Made by a program: the position numbers and the translations under genes
Notes under the pieces: generated by a model
Databases searched by the model: none
What the model saw: only the letters and a program-made list of their open reading frames with translations
What the model was told of the DNA's origin: nothing
Shown: in pieces, positions 37,467 to 49,100 of the stretch
Numbering within the stretch: the first letter of the stretch is position 1
Layout of the letters: each line of letters starts with the position of its first letter
Assembly: GCF_020740795.1 (NCBI RefSeq)
Contig: NC_067282.1
Location: 179,890,274 to 179,954,273 of the forward strand
DNA from: Apus apus
Lineage: Eukaryota > Chordata > Aves > Apodiformes > Apodidae
Length of the DNA: 64,000 bases
Direction of reading: 5' to 3'

Positions 37467-37502
37467 CGGCGGGCGGCACCTCTCCTCGGCGGGCGGCACC
37501 TC
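37467..37502 (+). repeat. 16-base direct repeat in the presumed 5' UTR
   Basis: CGGCGGGCGGCACCTC occurs identically at 37467-37482 and 37487-37502, period 20. It lies 57-92 bases before the start codon and is probably transcribed. It could be a duplicated Sp/KLF site or a slippage product. Confidence 0.8.
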
Positions 37503-37558
37503 GCCCCCCGCAGCTGCCTCTCGCCCCGTCCCGCTCCAGAGCCTAGCCCGGCAGCAGC

Positions 37559-37585
37559 ATGGACCTGGAAAAGAAAGTGAAGAAG
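37559..37585 (+). CDS. TES: TES exon 1, coding part (residues 1-9)
   Basis: Nine codons, MDLEKKVKK, end in AAG followed by the donor GTAAGG. The exon ends in phase 0. The sequence matches the short N-terminus of mammalian testin (human MDLENKVKK) apart from one residue. The 5' UTR extends upstream to an undetermined start inside the CpG island. Confidence 0.95.
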
Positions 37586-40500
37586 GTAAGGTGTGGGCTG
37601 CCCGCTGGGGTACCTGGCGCACCGGCCGGTGTCCTCCCGCAGCCCCGGGCAGGGACTGACCCGCCTGGCCACGGCGGGGGCTCCTCGGGAGCCGCACCGC
37701 GAGCGCTGGGGCCGGGGCCGCGAGGCTGTGTGCCCCTCCTGGAGCCCTGCTCGGGCTCCATCGCCCCATCTCTGGGGTGGGGGGAGGTGAGAGGCTGGGG
37801 AGCTGCCTGCCGAATGACCTGATGCTGCCTCTGCTGCCTTAAGCGGAACAAAAAACTTCTCCTCTGCTCCCGACGCTGGTTAAGACGCTGCAGTTTGTTC
37901 CCCAGGTGGCCAAGTGGGCACCCTTTTCCTATCATGCAAGTAAAAACACGTATTCCCCCGTGATATCGCCTGAGATCTTATAGCTGTGCTCAGGTCTGTG
38001 CTCTGTGTATATAGGTGTGCATGAACCTACACTTCATGCAGCCCAAATCCTCTTCATGGGAATGTGGAAGAGTCATCTCTGACCTTTGATGTGGCTCGCC
38101 CATTACAAACGTGCTGTCAGCGTTTGTCCGCATTACCCTCCGGAGGCAGAAACTTGGGGTTGATTGGGGTTTTTTTAAAGGTATATTGACTTATTAGTTT
38201 GGAGTCAAACTGGCAAGAAGCAAAGGGTAAGTAACAGAAAGTGACAGGTAATCCATTTGTATTGGATCTCTTTCCAAAACTCAAAAGTTCATATGTAAAG
38301 CTGACTTCATGTGCAATACACCTCTAAATGTTTGTTTCTAATGCTTTTTACAAATCAAAGGCAGTGCTTAAACTAGAACTGATTTTATTTCGGTGTCTCA
38401 TATGACACTATTTGATAAAGGCAGAAGGAGCTTTATGTATGAACGTGTGTTAAATCTGAACATAACCCTCACTGATATATGAAAATTGGTCTTTTGAAAT
38501 GTGTATTGTATGGATGTGCATGGTTTGTATTCTTAAATTGTTAGATTTAGGATAGTAACTTATTTTAAAGTATTCATAGGCACTTTCGTGTACCTGTATG
38601 TTTTTCCAACTTGCAGGCTAGAGGCTGAATCAGATACATAAGCAGTTGTGCAGTGTGGAAGACTACCTGTTAAGGCTTAATCATAGAATCTCAGAATGGT
38701 TTGAGTAGGAAGGAATCTGAAAGGTCATCTATTTCCAACCCTCCTGCACTGGCAGAGACACCTCCCACTAGACCAGGTTTCTCAAGGCCACATTCAGTCT
38801 GGCCTTGAAGACTTCGAGGGTGGGAGCATCCACACCTTCCTGTGCCAGTGTTTCACCACCCTCACAGTGAAGAATTTCTTCCTGATGTCTAATGTAAATC
38901 TACTCCCTTCCAGTTTTAAGCTGTTACCTCTTGTCCTCTCGTTACAAGTCTTTTTTGTAAAAAGTCTCTCCCCAGCTTTCCTGCAGGCCCCCTTCAGGTA
39001 CTGGAAGGCCACTATGACGTTTCTCAGGAGCCTTCTCTTCTCCAGGCTGAACCAGCTTTCTCCAAGTGATGTCACCACGTGATGATGTCACCTGGATAAG
39101 GGTCCTGGTTTGAAGAAACGACATAGGCCATCAGATGGGTGTAGCTAAGTACTATTACTGTCTTAAGCATCCAGTTGTGTGCACAGGGTTGTTTGTGTGA
39201 CTGCTTGTATGTAATGAAAATAAGCTTCTCCACTTATTTGCTTAAATTTTCTAAGCGCAATTTAAAACTTCAGCTTAATGGTGTCCCGGACTTTGTTCAG
39301 TGAAAGTTTTTTGAACTCCAGGAGGGGAGAGAGGGGTATTTGTGGAAGACAGAGCATTCCTATTCAGAATTTTTTCATCTAAGAAGAAAATAAATGTGTT
39401 GTGAAATACTGATAAAATTTTGCTGATAGTGGAATCTTGGTTTGAACAAGATTGTTGTTGCTGAGCATCTGCTTTAAATTGTACTGTAATTGGGTAGTTG
39501 TGTGTGTTGTAAGTTTATTATACTATTCTTGTCTTTGTTTTCGTTATCTGGGGACAAGAAGAAGAAGATAAGTTTTTGTTCTGTTGCTCTTCTGAAGTCA
39601 AAGTCTTGAGTTTAGAAGTTGACTGTTCCATAACCCTGGTGTTCAGCAGAGCAGAGGGAAATTAATGTCCAGTGGAGCAGTGTGTGGTGTGGAGGCTCAA
39701 ACACTCAGCTGATACTGTAACGACACAATAACTTCAGCTCAGACTTTTCCTTTGACTTCTTCCGTTTGGTTTCGTTGATGTGCTGTAAAACTCACCTTGT
39801 TGTGTTCACAACAGGCCAGAGGAAGCAAGTCTGTTGTGTAGTCAGATGTCTCTTTTGATCTGAATCCTGGGTTCTAGACAACCAGAGTATGTGGGAAATT
39901 CTCAGCACTGGTAAGGTATGCAGAACATATACATATACGTGGAATAATGTGTAGCTTTTTTTTTTAAGTCAGGTCACCATGCTTCTTAAAGACATAAGAC
40001 GTTCTCCTTAAAGACATTTGACATGACTGTCAAATGCCCAGGGAGTGAATACTGTGGAAAAATTTTAAGTGCAAGCCAGTCTTTTTTAGCTACTATGTGA
40101 ATTCTAAGTGATAACTTTCTGTTAAAATTTCCATTTAAAGGGGATGGGGAGTTTAAGGCTGAGTATACAGTTTTCTCCTTTTTCTCAGGAGGAATTGGAT
40201 TTGTTCTTGCATTTGAGGATCATGAAGATAGCTTTGTGTATAAAAAGAGACTGCACAACAGAGCTGAAGCCTAAAAACAGTAGCTCCAGCTTGAAAAGTA
40301 CTTGTGCAACAAACAGACCAGTCTTTCTCTCAAATACAATATACACTGTGTTCTCAAACATTGCTTTGAGGGTATAGGGAAAATGAAGATTTAATGCTCT
40401 TTGTTCTAAAAGAGTCTTGAACAAAGTGCTGCTAGTGTGGATTCCTGCTCTGTCTGTCACCTCCCTGAACTTGGTAAAATGAATCAGTAGGTTACAGTCC

Positions 40501-43500
40501 TGCTGGCAGCGTGGTCTCATGCTTCACTAGGGAAAATAAGAATCTGTCAGCAAGTCTGTTCTGTATAAGCTTTCACAGTATAATAGTTGCTTTATACAAG
40601 GAACTTTGATTGCACTGTAGAAGGGGCAGAGGAGTTTGGGGACAAGAGGTGCAACTTCTCCGATGTGGAATGACTGTGGGTTTCTTTTTCTATGGCATGA
40701 GACTTGGTTTGTTCTGTTACAGTGGAAAACCAAACACAGTGTTTGGACATCACTAAGTCAACAACTATAATACTCTTTGATAAATGAATGGTGAATAAAG
40801 TACGTATAGGAGCAAAGTCAACCTTTTCATGTTTTGCGAAGCATGATTTGGTAATATGTGCTGGGCCTCACTTCCTGTTGAGATCATTGTTTAGGTGTTA
40901 CTGCCATGGAAATGCACAATAGTAGAGCTTTTTTTACTGTTCCTTGTGTGTAGCAAGATCAAGGAAATGCAATTTTATTCATGGGTTAGTTTTACCTGCA
41001 AGGAGAAGTATAAAAGAAAGTGTGGAGATGTAAGAGGAACTACTTCAGCTTTGTCAGCAAGGAAGCTGTGTAACTGCTTCCTGCATATTTTAAGGTGGGA
41101 TTTTTTTTTTTTTCCCCTCAAACTTTAAAGAAGAAAAAAAAAATTGTTTTCTGGAATACCTATCTGCATGCACATCCCTTGTTACTTTTTATCTGACATG
41201 CCTGGATATCTGCTAGGCAAAGACAGCAAGGCTAAATTAAACTTTCTTGACTTTTTTTTTTTTTTTTTCCTGCGGCAAAAGAACTTGCCAGGTGTTTGAC
41301 CACAAAATATCATGAAATGCCTGAATAACAGGCCATGAAACTCTTTGACTGCAGGACTGCATGACTTCTAAGATCAGGTGAAACATTCTTTGGTATGGAG
41401 TCATTATAAGCCAAGTATTAAACAGTGAGATGGAAAGAGAAAGATCTGTTTCTGCAAGTGTTCCTGGAAAAAAAATTTCTTCTTCTCTAAGTATAATAGA
41501 AACAGTAATGGTGAGTAGCAATTCTGAATGAATTTTTATTGGTAAAAGCTGCTTAAAAACACACATCTTTTACCACAAAAAGTACAGTGAGCATGTCTTG
41601 CAAATCAATGGCTTCTTCCTAGCATATACAGAATTTACAGATGTAATGGGGTAGATGTAAAGATAGATATACTATGCTGTATTTAAAAATACATTTTGCA
41701 AGCTATTTTAAATATATATGCGTGTTTGGTGTCTATATATATAACTGATATGGATGTGTATGTGTATGTTTTATATGTAGGATGTATATGTAAAAAAACC
41801 AACCCACTCTAATACGTACTTTCTGCTAACATGCAGTTTGGTGACATTCTAGGTGGTGGAGACTGTGAAGTAAGGCTGTGAAGATGAAAGCTTGTCACAC
41901 TTGTTATCTAGAGTCTTAGACTCGGTCAAATATATAAATCAAGTGTTAAGGGAGTAAGAAGGCTTCGGTTTTGACAATTCCAGATTGCACTAGATTTAAA
42001 TGTACTCTGGTACTGCTGAATGTGTTTCTGATCATTTTGTTTTTTAAAGCCTGCCTAACCCTTCCTTTGTGACTTATTTTCAGTCTGAAGTTGTCTAGCT
42101 GTAGCTTCTAAAAGCACTGGCTGGAAAGAAAAAAAAAAAAAAGCATGCACTTTCCTGCATGACTAAAGATCCTCATAAGTGAGTATGTAGATTTCCAGGT
42201 TTGCTTCTGGAAACCTAATACTGGAAGATGCAACTGAGCAAGAGCACTAATGTCAAAACAAAATATGCCAAGTACTGTGAATATGCCTCTGCAGCATCGG
42301 GTGATGGATAGTGCTGTATTGGAGGTTTATAGACAGTGTTGTAGTACCTGTCAGCTGCATCCAAACTTAGCTAGCGTAGTACTGAACTTTGTGAATAAAC
42401 ACCACTTGTTTTCTACCCAGCTGAGATATATTTAATAGCTGTTAGTCTCTTGACAGTAGCTTGTGTAGCAGTGTCTTAAATATTTATATTCTGAGCTGTT
42501 TGGTATTTAGTTGAAGACATCACAATAAAATAAATTCTTAGTACTTGTGTATTATCATAGGCTGCTGCAGCTTCTTTATTTATTCTTCTGCCTGTCCTAT
42601 CCAGATCATCTTTCAAATATTTTTCTTGGATGCAACCACTTTTTGGCATCCTTCTTTCTGTGCAAATAGACTTCCTTACCCAAGCTTTTACATCTTTATT
42701 CCAGTCAACTTTTCCCTACTTTGAAAAGCATATTTAAAAAAAAAACTACAACAGACTTGCCATTGATTTTTATAGACATGTTAAAGAATAACATAGAGTG
42801 GCTCATGGGATACTGCTCTTCAGTACAATTGAAACTTGTTCTCCTTTCTCATACTGTGTCTGTAGAAGTCTTACCAGAGTATTGTACAGATGGAAACATG
42901 TCGTTTGTGTTTTTTTTTCAGGAATCATAAGAAATAACAGCTCTTCTGGTTTTGAAGTTTAAATGGTATAGCTTATTTTAATTTCCATTTTGTTGTGTTT
43001 TCCTGCTAGAGAGGGCTTCTACTGATAGAGATTATAGTGAAACAAGATCGGATCTCTGAAATAAAGCATACACAACACGTGAGATTTCTAATATATTTTG
43101 TTCTCACAATCTCATTTTTTCTTTTGCATACTTGGCTTTATCTTCACTTTGGAAGTTCCTGAAGTACATAAGGATATGCTAGAAATCTGTTCTTTTGCAC
43201 TATACAGGTGAATTCCTCAAGGTTACACTGGAAATGGAAAACAGTATCACTTGATGTGGCCCCTCAAACATCCAAACAGATCAATAGTTAGGTAATCTCC
43301 AACCCGGAATATTCCTGGGATTTGCCCTTAGAGGTCACAAGAGCACAGGAAAGATCTGCAAAAAGGACAGTGAAGAGAATTGAGTCTCTTCTGGGGCTCA
43401 CTGTTAACTATTGCAGTCCACTAATGTCAACTTTCTCACTGTATAGCTACAACCTTTAAAATTCTGAAGACATCTTCATGGAAGGACTTGCAGTGCTCTG

Positions 43501-46140
43501 CAGAGACTGAGTACTGGTATTGTGTCTTACTTTCTGTGGCAAGGTTAAAGAGTAATACAGCTCACCTGTCTGGTAAGTGGTTCGGAAGTCCCCTTGGCGG
43601 GAGCAAGGAACAGCAGCCAAAACCTGAGTTAGCTCAGGTCCTTTAGTGGGACTGGGGAGGTAAAAGAAATCTTGTGGGAGGGAGACCTAGAAATGACAAG
43701 TGGAGCTTCTGCGTTTTGTCACAGGTTCTTATTTTACCACCTCCCTACTGTTGCACTGCAGGGACTCATTTGTAAAGGGGCAGGAAGGTCAGAAAAACTG
43801 CCTTTATTTGAGGGCTATGTCTGTGCTGGGTGTGATGACTATTAAATGTCCAGTGGAACTCAGGATAGTCTGGGTATGGTTTGTGCCTAGCTGCTTAGTG
43901 GGAGGGAATAGAAAAGACAGACTGGTCACTGTACAGTGATAATAGTGAGACACAGTGGGCAGAAGCTACAGCATGAGAAATTCTGATTCCAGTGTTGTAA
44001 TGGGCTGTTGAATCGGTGTCTGGACAAGGTCCTGGGAAAATATCATTTTGTTGCACCTGCTCTTTGTGGCCAATTGGGTGACCTCCAGAGAGCCCTTTCA
44101 ACTTCAAATAATCTATGATTATTAAAAGCAAGTACAGGCGAGCTTTAAAAGCTACTGCTCTGTCTTACATTTTAATTAATCTAGGATTTCTAAGGGCTTA
44201 TCTTTGTTTTTCCTGTAACTGACAACAGTAATCTTGAGTTCTGTGACATTACACTATTTAGCTATTAAACAGCTAATCCTCCAGTCACCACAACAGTATT
44301 TTTTAGCAGCTCTGTGGCACAGTTTATTCCATGTAAGAACAAAATTCCTAACTAACTTATCCATTCTTTACCACATATGAGAAACTGTAGCTGACAAAAT
44401 ATAATTGCATTTGTATTGTCCTGCAGACTAAACTGGCTGTCTGCCTCTACGTGCACAATCTACATGTGTCCATGATTTATTTTTTTTCATTGCATCTCGT
44501 GTGGAGGTGTTTTGTTGTCTAATGGTCTCTGCTGTATTTGCAGGAATACAAATTCTGAAATTAATCTAGATTTGCAATGAAGCAGGACTTCAACATATGC
44601 TGGCTGGTTTAAATTAATAGGGAGAAACAGAATTTGTAGGAATGTAATTCTTCTTCAATAAACATAACAATAAACCCTTCTGATAAGCCAGGTTTAAACT
44701 ATTTCATAGCAATTGCTGTGTTTCTCACATCTGAACAAACTATTAGACTCTTGAATGGACCATTTGGGTTTTTAAAACGACAGTAAGCTTCTACACATAG
44801 CTCCTTAATGTAAAGACAGCCAACTTTTGACACTGGATTCAAGTCTCAACTGAAACTGGGCAGTCTTTCCCTAATTCTCATTTAGCTATAACCTTTTAAA
44901 ATTCTTTGCCCTTGAAGACTACTTAATCTTGAAAGCAGCATGCAATGAATGATCTCAATCATATTTATATCATCATCTGCACTCGGACCATTTAAATCTG
45001 TATTGGGTATGTTAGCAATACCAGATGGTTTTGAATAGCTTTTGCTGTAAAATGAAAATTAATGGCAGTATGCAGGCAGAAACCCTCTCCTGGCATTATT
45101 TCCACTGACCTGTCTGTGCCATTTCTCCCATAACTCCATTTATGGGGGAAAATGGGGTTCCTCTTACTCTTGGGCATGCATTCCCACTCCACCATGTCCT
45201 CAGGCTGCTTTGTATCTCTGGGTGCTCCAGCACAGACAGGACCATGTCCTCCAGAAGGCATGGGGAACAGATGTAGGCAGAAGCAATTGAAGAAGCATGC
45301 TGCAGCTTTAGACTCTGAGTTTCCCAAATTACAGCAGAATTAGCTGCTGAGGAAGAAACAGTCACTTCTGAGGCTGATGCTTCTGTACCACTCAAGGTCC
45401 TGTTACAGGACTATGGAGGAGTACTTGATATTTAGATAGAGTTAAACTCAAAAGCACTGTGTTCTCATTATTTTATATCTTTATTTTTGGCAAGCAGCCA
45501 CATAGTTTCCCTGTCAGAACAAAGAGGCTGTGCATGCATCTGGAATTTTGTCTAATTCAATTTTTTAATGTATCCTTTAATTTCAAGCTAATCTGTTTCC
45601 ATAAGGTGACCAGACATTGCAGACTTCTTTCTCTTTTGCAGCAAATTGAGAAGTATGTCCTGTTTGCTGATTCAGTTTATCTGTCTCAAGCTGCATAAGC
45701 ATTTATTTAATGATGTGCTCTTCATTCCTGGAGTTGGGCTGTGGAATCTAGCATTACTGAAGAAATCTGCATTGAGACTACTGCTTGTGAAGATACATGT
45801 AGGCTGGCTGGTTGCTGTCAGTTTACTGTGGAGAAGGGAGTGTGTTTTGGGTGAAGCATTTAGACAGCACACATTTCCTCTCCTAATGTGTTTCTGGAGA
45901 GATATTTTTAGCTTAAAAAAAACACAACATCTTAAATGTTAGGAAGCTTGGAGATTATATATTAAAATAAAAAACATGTTCATTTTCTTACTTGCATGTC
46001 AGATTCTGGTTTGGGAATTCTGAAAGTATTAAGGCTACTTCTCTGTGTACTGTACAGTAGTGCTCCAAAAGTGATCCCAGGTTTCTAAACTTTCTAATTA
46101 CAAGAGTAATAAAACTATTATTATTCCCTTTCCTTCCTTC

Positions 46141-46178
<38 letters not shown>

Positions 46179-49100
46179 GGAGAGGAGAGCCCAAGTATAA
46201 AGAAGTAATGCCAGTTTGTAGCTGAAGTAGCAGCTGAAGAGAATGGGTTAATGTAGGCTTTGGTTTTATTTTGGTGAGAGGGTGGTGCTGGGTTTCTGTG
46301 GTGGTTTTTTGTTTGGTTAAGTTTTGGGGGTTTTTTAGGGCAATATGTATGTCAAGCTTAACAGCTTTTTAGGGAGAATGATTTTAAAAAACAACTAGCC
46401 CCAAACACAAATCAACCTGTCCTGAAAAAAAACAACACACAATTGTTTTGTGTTGCTTTAGCTTCCTCTCTTTAGAGGACGTCCTGGCCAACATTTTGTT
46501 CTGTTCACGTGTGACTTGTCAGGAGCACTTAGCTGTTTCCAGATGTACAGCGTGAGTGTGTGAGGTACAGTGTGCATATGGTGGGACTCTGGATACCAAA
46601 TGAGAAGACCTCTGTAAACACCCATATTCAGTGGAGATTAACTTTTATTAATCCATTAGTTTTGTATATCCAACATAGACAGAAATAGTCGATGAAAAAT
46701 AACTTAATTTTTGTAAAGTTACCTTTATTTTAGATGTGTAGTGGTCTGGCTTCAGATAACTGCCTATAGCATGTAAACTTCTTGAGCCCTTAGGCTGATA
46801 AAGATGCCATCATGATCACAGCAGGAGTGTTTCTTCTTCCAGATAAGAAAGGAAGAAATAATTTCATGTCTCTCTGTTTGCTCCTCTAGTTGCAAGCAGT
46901 AGCTTAATAGCTGTCAAAGTATCTCCTATCTCTAAATAGATCATAATCCCCAATACAGTTTTGTAATTTCCCCAGGGATGTCTAATGACTGTGGAGCCAG
47001 TGATCCTTCAAATTACAAAATAACTGAAAACATGGTCTTTCCAGCATCTTATCATGTGTACTGTGTTGAGCAAGAGGTTTGTGAATAATCTGTTCCTTCA
47101 TTTTGGACAGAAGCAAGTTGCAAGTTGAACTGTTTGTATGTGTGTACATACAACACTAGTTTGATTTCTCAGAGTAAATTGTAAACTACTTAATAATAAA
47201 ACTGTGTCACCACATCTAATTAACCCTCATATTGTATTATTGTTGCCAGAACTAAGATTAGTACCAGAACTTGTGAGCTCTAGCTCACTTTCCTTCCATG
47301 GTAAAAGCCAAACTAGAGATGAGCTGTTTCGTTTATGATCCCCATCCCTCCCATTGCATCTACACAGCTGGCTGGCAACGCTCCTCACACTGCTGGAGCA
47401 GTGGGTGGGAGTGTGGGGATGGGTTCCTCTCCACCCATGGGGCATGGGCCCGCACACCCAACCATGACCACAGGTCCATGGTGCTTCATCTGTCTTATTT
47501 AAGAGCAATTTTCCCCAAAAGTTTAAAGAGCTGAAATGAGGCATTTAAAATTTACTGTGTTATATGAATGCAGAAGTTACAGCACTTGGTGTCTATTTTT
47601 CACCTCTAACTCCCAGTGTCTGTTACTCAGTTAAATGTGCTTATGTGTTGATATATTGTCTGAATACCCAGCCTTTACTCTGCACTGCTTTTTATACTTT
47701 TGTTTTTTCTCTCCATTATGAATTGGTTACCTGCCCTTTTAATGTTTTCACAGTGAAACTTTTTGCATATCATTTATGGTCATTGCTTTTGCTAAGTGGG
47801 CTGTTTCTCCTGGGAAACTAAACTGCTATTAGTCAAGTTGAAATGTACTGGTAAAGGGTATGTTCTGCTCTCAATCACTGTCAAGAGTAGTTTCAAATAT
47901 ACACAGGAATATTAGACTAATTACTTGCATGTTTTCTTTATTCCTATCAAATGCCCAGGTTACTGCATACAAATGCAGGATCTGTTTATTTCTTGATCCA
48001 CTGTATTTTGCCAAGTCATAGGCTGCAAATCACTGTCCTGACAGCTGGATTAAATATCCTTTGACATCAGGTCTTAACAGCCTCTCTCACTGGTTTCACA
48101 GCCACAGACCTAAGTCAGGGCTGCAAAGAACCTCATTCTCCTTTATGTGAAGCTTGCAGAGTTATCTGGGCTGTGGAGACAAGCCACCAGAAAAAATTCT
48201 TTGTTTTGGCTAAGGCTAACTTTAGGCCTCCTAGCTCAACCCTAGGTACAATAGAAAGGTGAAGGGACCCTAAAGTACTGTCCTGATGTCAGCTTAGTCA
48301 AATCCTTAAGTTTCTGCTTTAGTTGTGGATTGTAGATTGCAAAGGCAGCAGTTAGATGATTCATGCAGCATATTTTTTTAAGCTGATTGTAGTTTTCTTC
48401 TTACTCCATGCAGATGGGCTTGGGCCATGAGCAAGGACTTGGTGCCCGCTGCTTAAAGTGCAAGGATAAATGTGAAGGATTTGAGCTTCATTTCTGGAGG
48501 TAAGTGTCACCAGATGTTTCTTAAGCTGTGACTTAGCACTGCAGATCTTGGCACATGTGCACAAAAGTGTAACTGCTTTTGTTCTCTTTTTCAATTAAGC
48601 TATTCAGATGTTTTATAGAAGTTGTGTCTAGGTTCAGGGCCAAGTCTTCTCAGCTGCATTGCAACTGAGTGTTTAAGTATGTAGTCACTTATAAACAGAC
48701 ATATCATCTGCACTGAAGTCAGTAGTAGTACTTCTACTGAAGCATTTGCATTAGCTTAATAAACAGTTGAAGTATGTTTGTAAAAACATCTCTATCCCTA
48801 CAGTAAGAGAGATGACAGGGAAGAAGTGTGTTTATCTCAGTAATAAAATGCTTTCTCAGCTCCTGATGCAAATTCATAAGTTTTGATCTGAGATTTCAGG
48901 TTAAATTATCTTATCTATGTTGAAAAGGTGTTGAAACTTTGTATACATCTAAAAATGATTTAGAGGGACAAGAGATGTCATCATTCAAGTAAGTTAGATA
49001 GCACTTAGCCTCGGATGATCCATTCTTCCTACCCCAGTAAGAGCAGCTGATAATTGCGGTAAATAGGCTGTGCTATAGTCTGTACCAATACATCTGCAGA

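Larger units (their letters stand above)
36700..37850 (+). promoter_or_regulatory. TES: CpG-island promoter of TES
   Basis: CpG density rises sharply from about 36.7 kb and is highest at 37.25-37.72 kb, spanning the first coding exon. No TATA box is visible upstream of the start codon. GC boxes (GGGCGGGG at 37380), two inverted CCAAT boxes and a TGACTCA site are present, as expected for a broadly expressed gene with dispersed initiation. The exact transcription start cannot be fixed. Long open frames on both strands here (up to 256 codons on the minus strand) are by-products of GC-rich DNA. In mammals the TES promoter island is known to be methylated in tumours; that is family knowledge, not seen here. 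Confidence 0.88.
37586..48413 (+). other. TES: TES intron 1 (10.8 kb)
   Basis: The donor is GTAAGG. The acceptor has a pyrimidine-rich tract (TTTTCTTCTTACTCCATGCAG). It holds a minus-strand CR1 3' fragment, a decayed plus-strand CR1 3' end and a 32-base T tract. Other open frames (for example 44992-45327 on the minus strand, 111 codons, and 47227-47544 on the minus strand) have no recognised domain. First introns often hold enhancers and alternative first exons, but I could not identify any here. Confidence 0.9.

Noticed and set aside
36999..37769. 256-codon open frame on the minus strand over the TES promoter
   Set aside because: It lies wholly in the CpG island, is rich in Pro, Ala, Arg and Gly, overlaps TES exon 1 in antisense and has no domain. 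GC-rich DNA opens such frames on both strands by chance.
44992..45327. 111-codon minus-strand frame starting MGNSESK, which resembles an N-myristoylation signal
   Set aside because: Apart from the first residues there is no recognised domain, no matching second exon and no promoter; it lies in TES intron 1. Kept only as a possibility of an old insertion.
47227..47544. 105-codon minus-strand frame in TES intron 1
   Set aside because: No homology recognised, and the GC-richer patch alone explains the absence of stops.
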